A DNA stretch of 64,000 nucleotides from Tipula vernalis (taxonomy: Eukaryota > Arthropoda > Insecta > Diptera > Tipulidae). The first letter of the stretch is position 1, and each line of letters begins with the position of its first letter. The stretch lies in assembly GCA_958295665.1 (NCBI GenBank), contig OY282558.1:460510995-460574994 (forward strand). Reading direction: 5' to 3'. Under the pieces are notes generated by a model, which was not told the origin of the DNA, ran no database searches, and saw only the letters and a list, made by a program, of their open reading frames with translations. Positions 32,921-46,549 of the stretch are shown here, in pieces. Made by a program: the position numbers and the translations under genes.

Positions 32921-34985
32921 ATCATTTCTTCAGAAGGTATATATTTAAATGTAATGGCAGAATCCGAATTGAATTTTTACTCAAAACTCAGAATATGAAA
33001 ACGAAACAATTGTAAAAATCCGAAACACATTCGATAAGATGACACAATAAACATCGACACGATTTTAGGTTTATGCCAGTTACGGTTTATAGGTTGGTTA
33101 GGTTTATGTCGTACTGCCAGAATTCGATAAAATGTCAGATTTTGATTTAATACCAGAATTCGAGATAAGACTTCAAATTACTTTGCAATGTAATATCAGA
33201 ATCCAAATTGGACTTTTTCACTTAAATTAGAATACCATATCAAAATGAAGTTAGTGTACTTATCCGCACTACATCAGAATTCGATACGAAATTAATTACA
33301 GGTTTCGTTCTACATAAAATCGTCGAACAAAAAATGTGAAAATTCGATGAAATTTCAGAATCGAAATGTACCTTTATAGAAGAAAATATTACTGGACATT
33401 TTGTATAAATTCGATATTTTTGCCAGAATCCAAGATTTTAAATCAAAATCTGATTTGGCCACAATACAAATTGCCAATTGATCAATTTTTAATGGAATGT
33501 TGTCTAAAAAATTAGACATTTTGTCAGAATTTAAATAAAACCCCAATAATTATCTAAAATCAACGTCATAGCGTCATAACGTCCGAATTCAGAAAATTTT
33601 TAATCTCAGAATTCGATAATTTGTCGGAAATTTGAGTCCTGCATAACCTCGTCGAACAAAATATTGTAGTGTATTCGAATTTTTTTGTCAGAATTCCACA
33701 GAAAAACCAGATAGAGAATTTAGAAACCGAACTTTAGCACTTTTTAACGGAATGGAATATCAGAATTTGACATCACGTGAGATTTGGTGTAATACGTAAG
33801 GCTTCAGGCTTCAGAACGTTAGTTAGTATTTGACGTCAGATTTCAATGTAATGCTAGAATCTAAATTGAATTTTTCACATAACTTAGAAAGTGTAGTAGT
33901 AGTGTAAAATACGACATGTTTTCCGAATTCGGCATTAATGAGAATTCGATAATTTGTCAAATTTTGATTGTTATTCAGGATAAAAATTAATTTGTTGCAA
34001 TAGGATACAAGGATTCGAAAATCTTTTAGAATTCGATACTACGGCAGAATTCTACGTAATCTCTTCGAATAGCATGCGAGAAATTGATATATTATTAAAA
34101 TCCATTAAGATTTCATAAAATTTAATACAACTGAGAATATAAAAAATTAAATTAGTGTAAACATCAGATCCGCTTCCAGAATACGATTTTTCAATAGGGT
34201 ATAAAGGCTACAAACCAACAAAACATTTGTTGCAATACGACATCGGAATTCAACAAGCTTCCTGAATTCGGTAATACCACAGAATTCGATATGATATTCG
34301 GTTTACGCCAGGTTTCATTCTTCTCTTACAAATAATCTCTTCAAATTACTGATAGGTATTCCGAAATTTTATCAAAATTGTGAAATCGTTGAAATTTCAG
34401 AATCGAAATGATTTATTTTAGATATTTCAGTCGACAACTGATATTTTGTAGGATTTGATATTTTCAGACAGAATTGAAGACAAAAATCATTAACTCTATG
34501 GACCTTATCACATACGAGTAACTCAAAATCAATGCCATCAATTCGGTTTTTGAGTTATTTGATAAATGATCCATAATGAGGTTGGTGATTTTTATCAATT
34601 TAGGTGGATTTTATCAATTTTTAACGGTATGTAATATCAGAATTCGACGTGGTACGTCAGATATTGGTTTAACTGAAAAAAAAACGGTCTAGCACCAAAA
34701 TTGGGCCTTTTGATAGACACTTTCAAAATTCGACATTGTGTCAGACTTCGATAAGATGCCAGGTTTCGTTTTTTTATCAGGCAATACATCAAATTGTTAT
34801 AATTGACAATCTTTCAAAATTTAGATTAATGTCAGGTTTCATACTAATTGGAAATTACACCAAAATTCCATATTTTTGCCAATTTTTCGAAACCAAGGTA
34901 AGGTTTAGAAATAGTCATAATGTCGGCATTCGATAAGTTGTCGCACTCATACCAGAATGCGATAAGATGTAATGGCAATTCAAAA
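32921..34985. repeat. Diverged minisatellite built on CAGAATTCGAT-like words
   Basis: The word cagaattcgat or close variants, often followed by a-a-t/g-gtcag, recurs at least eleven times (for example near 33119, 33156, 33272, 33604, 33944, 34028, 34284, 34640, 34731 and 34925). Linked words such as caggtttcgttc and cagaatccaa(a/g) also recur. Spacing is irregular (about 37 to over 200 bp), so this is an old, heavily diverged array or a repeat-rich intron. Confidence 0.65.
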
Positions 34986-35822
34986 GAGACAATTAACTCA
35001 TCTTCTACCCAGAAACGATCAATATTCATTGGAATGTCTATTTTCGATGGAAATTCAGAATTTTCATGTATTGCACACATGTTCTTTGTACAATTAAATA
35101 AATAAAATGGCCGGGAAATATTCAAAAATCGTCACTGGATTTTATTTCTGCTCCTTTAAGGCAATACAACCTTTTTGAAATATAACGAAGATTAAGTTAA
35201 TTAGACTCATTTCGAAATTGACATAAAATCCTTTGAATCTTGAATTAATAATCACATCACACATAATAACCAAAGAAATGATTTCATTAAATTTAATTGA
35301 ATTCTGTCGATAAAAATTGTCGATGGAGTCGTTAGAAGCAACATTTTTTTTTTTATAACTTTCAAGTACCAATTTCGCCACACAACACAAAAGTAGAAAC
35401 CCTCATTATTGAGTCGAATTTTTCGATTCATCGAGTCGTCGTCTCGTCTTTTATTTTATTTTTTTTTGTAAGAAAAAATGTCAAAATAATTTTTCCTATA
35501 TAGCTATGGAACAAATTTAAGTTCAGACAAAATTTTTTATTCGATCGGACCATTCTCATATTTTTTTAGTTTATTATTTTTTGTAGTTTTTTATAGTTTT
35601 TTTTATATATATTTGAAACGGTTTTTTTTATGTCCGCGAGTGTCGATAAAATTATAACAAAAATTATTCGTGCGATACCAAATATTTTATGTGTCCCGCA
35701 AAGTTCTAAATTCTTAAATTTCGTGTTCGATGCCGTGTAAGTGTGGGTGTATGGCAACAGTGTGAAATCTCACACTAGCGTTTATGGTTTAGTGATTTTT
35801 AAATTTGGACGAAGTATATTTT
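34986..35822. other. AT-rich sequence upstream of a candidate first exon
   Basis: No coding signal on either strand. 35640-35820 is less AT-biased than its surroundings and could be 5' UTR for the small ATG segment at 35823. Confidence 0.35.
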
Positions 35823-35832
35823 ATGACCGAAT
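35823..35832 (+). CDS. Candidate minimal first coding exon (MTE, phase 1)
   Basis: ATG ACC GAA T followed directly by gtaagtacc, a consensus 5' splice site. Three codons plus one base is the same phase as the two stronger candidates at 41590 and 54044. Ten bases can arise by chance, so confidence is low. Confidence 0.15.
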
Positions 35833-37159
35833 GTAAGTACCACCTTTGTATATGTGATTTGATTTTTATTGCTTTCTTCTTATGCTTCTTGATTACTACT
35901 AGAGATACTATGCCACTCAACGTGCTCTTCTGACTACATTTATTATATAGGATATGATTGATGAGAGAAAATAAACATTTTTATTTGGTTTTCCTGCGTG
36001 TATCGTATACAATGGTATCGATTGGAAATTTATAAGTTCTAAATAATCGTGGAAAATCCAAATATAATTCAAAATAAAATTTATTTCCAATTTCCCAATC
36101 ATCATTCACGATAATTTTTTTTTTTAGCATACCAACAACATTGAACCGATATTTTAGGGTAATTGTTGACTAGAAAATTTATTGGTTATTTAAGGTTGAA
36201 TGGGTTGCGGACGACAAAAATAGCTGTATTTATTTTTTTTTAGGGCGTGTTATGGTAAAACCAAAAGGCAACATTTAATGGGTATAGTGTAACACCAGAT
36301 TTAGACCAAAGCACCTTAAAAAAGCTGACTGGGCTTATGAAATTCAATAAATTCAAGTATTGAATCAAACAATAAGAAATTTGGCAACGAAATCCTCCGA
36401 AATACGTTCAGAAATAGTGAAATAACATTACACGAGTACCTTCTTATACATAACTTTAACAGAAAACATTTTTACTATTCACCTCCTTTCGAGATCTTTC
36501 TAGTTACCATTGAACGCTGGTACTAGTAAAATTATTATTAGGGAAACGCCTTAGACGGCATGGGTTTCTCTAAAAGCAAAGAGGGATAAGAATTGTTAAA
36601 TTCAACTGTCCGACAGTTCTATCCCCCTATTGCTTGTCTAAACGGTTTCAGATAGTGTTCACTAAATGTCGGCTTTCAAGAGATCATGGTTTCATGCAAA
36701 TAATTTATTTGATAAAATATTGTTGCCGAGTGCCAAATGTATTTGCTCCGTTACGTACAGTGTTCCAGGTAAAAACCTCAAAATATCCGTAAAACTAAAA
36801 AGGTCAACTCTTTAATAGGAAGGAAAAGTAACTACGCACCAGCGGCTGACAATGTAGCAAGCACTATCGGAAAAGCAATGTAAGAGTCTCTTCAGGAATG
36901 CTTTCTTTTCGACAAACGGCAAATGATGGTATATAAATGTTACCAAGCTATGAAAACGAGCTATACGAAAAAAAGCTAGAGAAATTATAATTACTTTTAT
37001 TTAATAAAGCTAGAGACTTAAACAAATTCAGCTAATTATTCGGAAGGGTTACGTTTTGTCATGTGTGAAATACTCAAGGTATTCATTCGATTGCTCAGCC
37101 CGAAAATCGAATATTAAAACCTAGTTCATTTTGAGTGAAACCAGGGACGAGCAGCGGAG
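35833..37159. other. Non-coding sequence
   Basis: AT-rich to about 36530. 36541-37150 is more balanced in composition and may be decayed LINE sequence belonging to the RT remnant that follows, but no motif can be named. Confidence 0.4.
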
Positions 37160-37500
37160 CACTGAAGAAACTTTAGGGTTACTTTTCGATTCTCCTTTTC
37201 CTAGAAATGTTAATGTGAACAAACAGTTACGATGAGCCACTTGCCAAATTATACCACCAGCGAAGGTTAAGTGGGCTGTTGACACAAATGCGCTGAACTA
37301 GTCCTCGAGTGCAGATTTTCTTTCACATGTAATGATTCAATATGGTTTGAAGGACTGTTTCGTACCAAAACTAAGGAAAATATTTTATTTCGACTCTAAG
37401 CCGTTTAGATCAATTTCTCTTTCTTCAGTCTTTCTGAATATTTTAGAAAAATAATTGATGATTTTTTGCGTGAAGAATGTGTTTAAATAGATCTAAGTAA
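37160..37500 (+). pseudogene. LINE reverse transcriptase N-terminal remnant
   Basis: One frame (with four in-frame stops) reads EETLGLLFDSPFPRNVNV, then AKVKWAVDTNAL, VMIQYGLKDC, VPKLRKI and FRSISLSSVFLNILEK. These correspond in order to the pre-RT block (aeeTL..Ll.thFPg), the RT entry (i.wA...f.p.KSPGpDgi.p.mlq) and RT motif 1 (yRPIsl.s.llKilEkii). The catalytic palm is missing. Family: I/R1/LOA or jockey-like non-LTR element. Confidence 0.75.
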
Positions 37501-39450
37501 ACTCCCATTATAAAAACGTTTTTAATATGTTCACTTGGCGGGGCTATACTACTAAATAACTCAGTTCATGAAATATTTTTTTTAGAAATACGTAAATGCC
37601 AATACCACATTTCTCACAATACTGTTATTCTTTATTGATGAGTCTCTTTATTGGGCCAAAATAGCCAAATTGGGCCAAAGTAGCCAGGAAAGAAAAAACA
37701 AGGCAAAAGATCAATCGTACAGAATGGAAACATTTCCCAAAAAACTAAGCTCCTCAAACCCTTCACCTTGACTTACTTTTGGGTGTCGTTCTAAAAAGTT
37801 ACCTAATACATCTGAACAACTTACCAGACCTTTACTAAAAGAATAAAAATAATATTTAAAATATTGTATACTTTAGACGAAAGTTAGTTTATAAATTCTT
37901 AAACGAGTATCACTATTTTTTCCACACACTGTATGAAAACACACATTTACACATTAAAACAAAAACAAGAAATCTACATTTCCTTGATATTTATCGTATC
38001 TCATCAACTTGGTTGATTCTTTTCATTTTTCCCCATTTCATAAGATTATCCACGTTTCGTTATTTATTTAAACGAGCTTGATAAATTAATTCTGTCTTTA
38101 TCGGAATAGGTATGTAAGTTTTTTCTTTCCCAGGAAAAAAAAAAATAATATCGCTGAGCAAACAATTTACGTACCTATTTATAAAGTAAAATTCTTTCGG
38201 TTAATTATACTGTAAAAGAGATGAGATAATAGTAAATAGAGTACACTCGGAAAATCTGGATAAGAAAATGGATTTTTCTTACGAAAATAATACAAAGATT
38301 TTAGTGTGAAATTCCATGTAGGAAAGAGGTAAATTAATCATTTTTACCTGCTTTTATGTATTAGTTTATAAGTAGTTTAAAAATAGTTTTTCTTTTAAAG
38401 TCGTAAAATAAAAAGTTAAGTGAATTTAATGGAATATAAAGGTAAAACTTTTCTTTGTTTTCAATTTTTTTTTTTTTTGTTAAATTTTTTGTGTACGGAA
38501 GTCTTATGTGGTTTTCTATATTTTGTATATTTATATAGAAAATGCGGTCTGCAGTTTTCTATTTGTAAAATTTATTTAGAATAATATCAGTTTTGGCATT
38601 TTTGCTTGTGAAACACTTTGTCTGAATAAAAAGTTAGATAATTCTAGTAATCAAACAAATTGCTTTAACAAATGTGCTGTTTAACGACAAAAAATCACTT
38701 TAAAATTCACATGTGGGTAAGTTTCTAATCGACAAGTGAAAAAAATTAAAGTTAAACTACACTCCCGAGTCACAAATCGGCGGACAAACGATTTAGCATG
38801 TAAATCGAATTTCAAACCATTGAGTTTCATTTTATCATCAATCTGTCCAATTTAAACCTGACGAATTTCAATCTATCGAATTCCAATTTATCAAAAGCCC
38901 CCTGGATGAAACGACAAGAATTGGAATCTGTGTTAGGAATTTTCCACGAAGGAAGGTCTTAGTTTATGACAACGTTAGATTTATCCTAATTACTTATCGC
39001 TATGAAATCTGGAGGCGCTGTTGTTCACGATAAAAAAAACTTGGTTTTTGTACGACGAAATAAAGTTTTTGGACGAGGTGGTGGTTCTCCATATTATACA
39101 ATTTTTTGAAAAATTTTCTTGGACAAATTATTTTTAACCTAACCACAACTGGCAAGCGTTAAAAAACAATTAATTCTTTCATAGCATTGAAACAATTTTG
39201 TTTGACATTTCAAGATATTTTTATGATAGTGAAATGCCAAACTATGATATTTTTTGGACATATATTTGTCAATACATTGAAAAAAAAAACATATCCAAAC
39301 ATAAAATTGCTGATATAAAATATCAGTGAATTTGCAAAGGGTAGACGGCGGCAGGTTAATAACAAAAAAAATTTCCAGAAAACTTGACCTCTCTCTCCAC
39401 TTTATGAAAATTTAGGCCTGTATCTGGTTATGCCAGTTATTTACAATTTT
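37501..39450. other. AT-rich non-coding sequence
   Basis: No gene recognised. Contains T-homopolymers (for example near 38465) and short direct words near 38870 (caatctatcgaattccaatt). Confidence 0.5.
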
Positions 39451-39454
39451 TGTG

Positions 39455-40300
39455 TATCCCTACACTTTTTTAATACACTTACACTTTTCGATAATTTGTG
39501 TAACTACTCTTTGTGTGAAATACTTCATAACAGTTGTGGAAACTAACGCTCGCGAATCCATTATAAGATGGTTTCATTAAGCCATGTTGTGTAGAAGGGT
39601 TGCTCATAAATTTATGACTAGGATAACATTAGAATCGAATAGCTGGTTACATTTCCAAACAAAAACCAGAATTGGTTCATCAACATTACTCTTGAGACCG
39701 CTCAATATATTCTTCCACAAATAATTTGAAAACATTCAAACCATTAAAATTCCCACGTTACTGTCGCGGACAAGGAAAATATGTGATTAAGCTTGAACCC
39801 AAACATGTGAGCATGAATGAATAACGCGAGAAAGTAAGTCGACCATGTCTTGTAGGTAGCTGTGTGAAGTTCTTCACATGAAAGTGTAGTTTCACAAAAA
39901 GTGTAAAAAAAGTGTAGCCGCATATAAAACAAATATAGATTAGAATTTCAATTAATTACTCTCAAATCCCAAGACCTTCAACACAAACTAATTCTTGTAA
40001 AATCTGCTTTCCACTATCCCTAATTATCTTTCACACACAGGTTTTTCGGTACTCAATATCCCTAAAAATCAGTAATTAAACTGTATACCCGACTGAAAGT
40101 GGTTTAGAAAAAATTATCACAGATAGTGGACATCATGGTATCGCTAATTTCATAAGAATTAGTTTCTGTCTTGAGATTTGAGACTAATTAACTGTAATTA
40201 TTGGCTACGTTTGTGTTATGTGCGACTACACTCTTTTGTTTAAATTTTTGTGAATTTGTGTAGCTACCATTTTAGTGAAGAACTTCATTTCGGTCAAAGG
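39455..40300. repeat. Three related GTGTAG/CTACAC segments, one inverted
   Basis: Segments at about 39465-39530 (plus), 39850-39925 (inverted) and 40205-40290 (plus) share ctacact(t)ttt, a ttttgtga block and gtgaagaacttca-like ends. Tips gcgactacact (40228) and the complement of agtgtagccgc (39912) are close matches. They may be remnants of one small inverted-repeat transposon family. Confidence 0.45.
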
Positions 40301-41589
40301 TGGTACAAAAGGAGAATTATAACCGATTATCTCTTAAAATATCCGGTTTACAATTACAAGAGCTCATCCTAGTGACATTCTACCTTCACAACCGTAGGTG
40401 ATTGAATTAATAAAATAGTTGTTTTGCTAAAAATTTGAATTATTCTAGTGATTAAACCTGTTTTCCTCGAAATCTACGCCTCCTCCGTTCTTATCGATTA
40501 TTACACGACAAACGGTTCTGATTTTTGTTTAGATTTAGGCCACTCTCAAAGATAACACCTACATGGCCTTAGAATAACATTTGATGTTTAGTCCTTGCGA
40601 CCTATAAGTGAAAAAGTAAAATTTTTATAAAACAAAATTGAGCAACTAAAACTAAAAAAAATTACTTAATTGGACAAACCAAACATTTTCAAAAAAACGT
40701 TCAGCTTATGCATTAAAAGATTAGCACAATTTATTTATTTGGTTGCCTAAGGTCATACAGAATTTTCTAGTTAACACAATTGTGCAACTATAGCTGGAGA
40801 TAACACCAATAAGAAAGACAACGAATTTCAAAATTATTTACCTGCTGTACAAATATGTTTGCGTCACACTGTAATTTATATACGTAACATACGCGCTCAA
40901 GAAACTAACAATAATAAATAAATAAATAAAAAATCAACAGAAAACTTTGTATTAAGCTTTTGAGCTTTTGCACGAATTTTTCTTTCAATACTAGTTTTTT
41001 TTTTGTTTTGTCTTTTATTTCGGAATTTCCATTCCATCTTTCGTTTCTTATTATTTAAGTGTATGGTAAAAATGTATGTATACATGGCAGTAGAGCTTGT
41101 AGAAAAGCGAAAAAAAAAATCAAAAACTTGAATCATAATAAGTATTAGTAAAGCATTTTATTTTGAACTTTTCAGTCATCATCAAACCCGGTTTCGGTTA
41201 AGAGACATAAAACTATATACAAAACTATTTTATATTGTGTACAGATACATTTATTATAGTTGTGTAAAATATTAATTCACTGTAATTACATAAACATGAC
41301 TAGTTGGAAAATTAGTAGTGAAATGGTAGTAATAAGCGTGGTGAAAAATTAAGCAATAAAAATTAATTAGACTTTTTAATTAAATTTTTTTTTGGTTTTT
41401 TTTGTAATATTTTGGAAAAATGATGGAAATTTTACGTTTTATTTTATTTTAGTGTGGCGGTTATAGCTCGTGTATGGTTATATAAGCAAGTGTGTGTATA
41501 GTGTGTTCTGCAGAAAATGGATTATTAATTTAACAATATTTTGTAAATATCAAATTTAAAAAAAAGTTGCTCAATTTTGGTTTTTAAAT
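40301..41589. other. AT-rich sequence upstream of candidate first exon
   Basis: No coding signal. A polypyrimidine-like stretch ending in tttag (41443-41452) precedes a less AT-biased segment, so 41453-41589 could be 5' UTR of the small coding segment at 41590. Confidence 0.35.
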
Positions 41590-41623
41590 ATGGATGCCCC
41601 ACTTACTGGCAGAGTTAGTAACG
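41590..41623 (+). CDS. Candidate alternative first coding exon (MDAPLTGRVSN)
   Basis: ATG at 41590-41592 opens 11 codons, MDAPLTGRVSN, and one extra G, then runs into gtaagtaaag, an excellent 5' splice site. The exon ends in phase 1 with G, exactly like the candidate at 54044, so both could splice to one downstream acceptor beyond the window. The codons are more G+C-rich than the surroundings. I do not recognise the protein family, and a segment this short could be fortuitous. Confidence 0.35.
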
Positions 41624-44600
41624 GTAAGTAAAGTGAATTTTTTAAATCCGTGTCTTTTTGTTTTTGTTTGGAAAATGTATAAACTAAAAAGTTTTATCGT
41701 TACAACAAAAAAAAAACGTAAATACAAATTATCATGCTTTAAGGCAATTTTTTGAGTTGTATTGCTATTATATGTCACACAACCTTTGTCGTTATATAAG
41801 TATAAAGTGTCAAAGTTTCTTTTTATACAGTTTGGTGATAGGTATTAAAACATTAACTGATGAAACTATTAAAAAGTTTTACGTTTATCAATTTTGGGCA
41901 CATAAAATTTAATTATGTGTATGCTAGTTCAATGAATTTATGTACAAATCGCTTTTGTGGCTAGCACCGACGACTTAACGTGTTTCAAACTAGAAGTGTG
42001 TTTTCTAAAGTCTAGAAACTATAGTCCTTATACCGAAATTTCATTATATTTAAATTTGTTTATTTCAAAAATCTGAATTTGTTTCCTAACGATTAATTTC
42101 CTTAACTAACACAAATTTTAAGTTTTAAAAAATACAAAATTTTATAATCCAACTAATTATAAAGGCAAAAAAATTCACTTTATTTAATTATAAATTATTT
42201 AACTGTAACTTTGGCAATTTCAATTCAAATTTTTAATTTTGAATGCCCCCAAAGCGCCATTGCTAACTAAATCAAGCCAGTTATAATTTTTAAATTCTGA
42301 AAAGACCCCTATGTATTCAAACCAATTTTATTACGTTACTTTGGGGTAGCAAGTGTTGGTTATTTTGGTATTTTCTTGATGAGATTGAAGAATTGGTTCC
42401 CCGATAGACGACTGCCACCTTCCATTGTGTACAGATTCCCTGTTTCGAATGTCTAGTATTAAAATGCGAACATTCAGTAACGAAACTATTTCAAATTAGT
42501 GTAAAACAAATTTCGTTCTACAAATCCAACATTTTAACTTGGAACGTTCTGTTCCTATTCTGTTTGATATATAACCGTAAAAAGGGGAATCTCTTTTCCA
42601 TTATTTGAAGCATGCGAAGCATTTATACATCCATAGCACATTAATTTTGTGTTAATTTTGTTATGTTCATAAATATGTAACATCAAGTCTTTTAAATAAT
42701 TTAATTAACAGCGAATTACCTGTTATTATAATATGAGTTATCGATTCGTGGAATCAAAGTTTTGATTGAAAGCGCTGTCTTGACAAGAGCATTTTGAAAT
42801 TCACCGATCTTTTCATTAGATTTTTGTTTTCTGCATGAATAAAATGGCACTTGAATGGCTCCGTTTTATTATCGAACTGATCTAAAAGAGTATAGTCATC
42901 CAGTGAGACCTTGTTTTATGTGGTTCCATATTAGATTGTGAAGTTCTTTATGGTACCATTCAGAATGTTACCAAGGAGGTCTATATCACTTGTACAATAG
43001 TAATTTCTGGGTTCGATTCCAGGTGGTGGTGGTGGCAAGAAGAAATTTTTTGCAATTGGGTGTTGTGTTGTAAATGTTGGGTTCCTAGCTTTTCTTCCAA
43101 AGGACATTATATCCACTAAAAAAGTAACATAACAACTAAGCTCAATCATGTAAAGACATCGATAGAGACGAACGGACACGTCGCGAAAAGCGGTTTTGGA
43201 CAAACAGATGTGTTTGGTAATTTTTGATAGGATTTCAATAAATTGGTTCTTGGAGACGCAGTTAAGTTTATCAATACTAAATCATTTTAGTGCCACTAAA
43301 CCTCATATTCCAAAAATTTCTTATCCGAGAAACAAAATTTTCGCTGTATTGAACTTTATTTGTAAACATAAATTAATTTTGACAAGTACTGTATCTTAAG
43401 GATAGGCTCATTCATGATAGTGTTGTTAGAGGTGGCATATTCGAATTAAAAAATGACTTGGAAAATATTCTCATGGTTTTGTGGTTGTTATCTAACACTT
43501 GTAAATTCATCAATTTTAGGATTTGATACTCAAGCGAATTGCAAGGCTTTCTTTCGTATGAATGTCAATGTTTAACGGTTGGGCTTGCAGCAGGTCTGAT
43601 TCAGATCGAGCGGTTCGATATTTGCATTACCATTTCACAATGGTTTGGTTCCGGTTCGGCTCTACTGTTGGAACTTCGATTCAGGTTTATTTATAATTAA
43701 AAGAAATTAGATTATAATATGAATTGAGATTTTGTCTGTCCATGTCCCAATTGAAAAATTTGGGGCTATTGTACCACTCAAATTTTCAAAATGGAGCCTA
43801 TGTGTCACGTCGATTCTTTTAAAGGCTAAACTAAAGTATGGTACATTACGCCAATAAACAAATACGAATTTTTAATTACATTTACGCAAATAATATTAAT
43901 AATAAAAAAATAATATTAATTAATTTAATTTCCTTAACATCATTCCTTATGACGAAGAATTTAAATTATGTATTAATTAAAGAAGTAATATTATTGTCAA
44001 GCATAGTTGTTTTGTTAACGCTAAGGTCATCTATAAATGTATGTACATTACGAACTAATTATACATTTAGTCAAAAAAAATTGGCATGAGACACAGCATT
44101 AATTATTACGGCAGCCATTCTAACCATCATCGGTAATTCAGTTGACATTTGGATTGTAGTTGTCTATAAAACTACTAGAACCTTTACAAATTGCTCATCT
44201 TTAATGATGCTGTATGAGATAAATAGCAGCAGAATTCTCAGCAGACAAAATGAGATTTTTCTCCTGATCACGATGGCAGCACTAAAACAAAAGAAAACTT
44301 TTTCTGCTGAAATATTTATTAGACGGCAAAAAAATGCAAGAATGTTGCTGTTGATTTTTCTAATGGATTTTTGGAAAATTTTGCACATATCTTTAAGAAA
44401 ACGTACCTTTACAAAAATAAATAAAATAAGTTTTTCTCTATTATTTCACAAATGTGCGTAGCATAGCTTTTTTTATTTTTGATAAAGACGAGAACAAGAA
44501 ACCTTACAAAATTGTTTTTGTAGGGTTTAAAGCGCTATAGAATTTTTTTCTGTATTGTATTGTATTACTTCTCTTGTAACCAATATGAGGAGTATTGATT

Positions 44601-44690
44601 TTCAGATAGTTGCGGTCATTACATCAGGCAGATAAGAACGGAACCACTGAAAGATAATCCCAAAACTTGGTGAACGGAAATGGAAAAACG
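41624..44690. other. AT-rich non-coding sequence
   Basis: No gene recognised. Includes a tRNA B-box-like word at 43013-43023 followed by a short GGT run (43022-43035), and ORFs without motifs. Confidence 0.5.
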
Positions 44691-44699
44691 AGATTTTAG

Positions 44700-45570
44700 T
44701 TCTGAAAATAACTTTATTCTTTAGTATATTTTTCTCTAAGCTCAATACATTTTGTCCAGCGATTATGCAATCCATTTACCCCATCTCTGAAATGATTTTC
44801 CGGAAGATCTTCAAAATACTCATTTACGACAGCTATAACCTCGTAACGCTTTCCATGCAGAAATCTTTTGAGGTTTGGGGACAGAAATAAGTCAGAGGTA
44901 GCCAGATCTGGAAACAACATTGTGAGCCGATACATTGATGAAAGATGATTTTTTTATGATTTAAACCGAGTATTGTCTCACAAATTTTGTTGATCCAGTT
45001 CATCCAAAAGGTTAGAATAATTATTTCTTCTCAATTAACAAAATTCCTTTTGCATCAAAAAAAACTGATGACATAACCTTCTTTGCCGATTTTGACTTTG
45101 GCTGTTTCGGAGTTGAATTACCGGGCTCAGTCCAATCTACAGTTTGTTGTCGCAATTTAGGATCCTAGTGGTTAATCCAAGTCTTATCCATAGTTACAAA
45201 TCGTCGCTTGAAATCAGGTTTATCCTTTTGTAAACGATCCAAATGTGGTTGAGAAAGTCGTTCATCAACCATCTTATCAACAGCTTTCTCATACCCGATT
45301 CATTCGTTAAAATATGAGAAACTCGTTCAGTTGAAAAGCCCATAGCCTCTGTAATTTAAGAATTAGTCAGTCGTCTGCCTTCCATAACGATATCATGATG
45401 AATCAATTATTTCACCGGTAGTATCAGTTTTTGGACATAGAACGAGGATCCTTAAAGGCTTGTACAACCATGTTGAGACTAGGAAGCCCCAAATTTTGAA
45501 TTTATAAATTTCCGTAGTCTTTAAACCTTTTTCACAAAGAATTGAATGACAACACGATGACTAATTTTTC
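44700..45570 (-). pseudogene. mariner transposase remnant, irritans-like
   Basis: Minus-strand, frame-broken mariner transposase. From N to C: IHDIVMEGRRLTNS-like block and AMGFSTERVSHIL (helix-turn-helix end, about 45400-45300), then DRLQKDKPDFKRRFVTMDKT (about 45240-45180), where VTMDETW is the usual first catalytic Asp motif. QTVDWTEPGNSTPKQPKS and KKVMSSVFFDAKGILLI follow. After a decayed middle, 44935-44714 is open and reads LFPDLATSDLFLSPNLKRFL, matching the motif PYSPDLAPSDffLFp that carries the third catalytic Asp. The end is NRWTKCIELREKY, the normal mariner C-terminus. Multiple stops and shifts make it dead. Terminal inverted repeats were not identified. Confidence 0.85.
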
Positions 45571-46549
45571 CTCATTTTAAAAAACTAGCAACGCACTGCT
45601 ATTGTTCACGCTAACACCATAATGATATTAAGTTTCCAAATGAATGGACGCAAAACATAATCCATTCCCAATCAATGACGTACCACTAATCATAAATTTT
45701 ATTGATTGCCTATTCACTTCGGGATCACCGTAAAAACCTTTGCATATACGTATGACAAAAATGTTCATATTAAAATTCTTGCTGACGATGAACAATCATT
45801 TTACATAGAAATGGGGGAGGGAAGGAGAGGGGTGAAAAATCAAAATGACAATTCTATTTTATACTTCACGTTTATTCTGTGTGATACGATTTTTGTATGT
45901 TCCATAAATGAAAATATCTTGTAATAAATCACCTTTCAACCGAGACAGATAAACCCCAAACCAAAGATACTACAGGGTACAGGCACATACTAAACAGTAT
46001 ACACACAAATAAACAAAATATATCTATGGATTTCATATTTATTGCAAAAAATTAAAAAAGAAAAAAAAAATTGTAAAAAATTCAACATACACACAACACG
46101 ATTTTATGTTTATGAAATAAATATGAGCATAAATAAAAGTTTGTCACATATTTTTTTGTCTGTTATGTCCGTATACAATTCCATCTTCCCACATCACCAG
46201 ATGTACAAAATATATATCGCAATGGAAACTTTTCATTGATGAATACCGAATATAAGAATATGTCGTTAGAACGAGCTTTGTGGCATATTAAATCGTTTGA
46301 ATTTTATTATTTGTCTGCACTGCTCTATGGCTCCTTTGTTGGTCATGTACATGACTGAAAGTTAGTTTCGTTGTTTAGAGTGTGTATACATACGTGTCTG
46401 TTTGTGTGATAAAATCAGATACGAATAGCAAAATTCTAATTGTTTGGTTATAAAAAAAAAGCATTATTAGAAGGAAATACGATTTTATAAGTTTTTTATA
46501 CGATTTTTTGAAAATGCGATTTTATCAAGGTAATAAGGAATAAAAATAG
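45571..46549. other. AT-rich non-coding sequence
   Basis: The first about 120 bp probably still belong to the mariner 5' end. The remainder has no recognisable feature. Confidence 0.45.
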
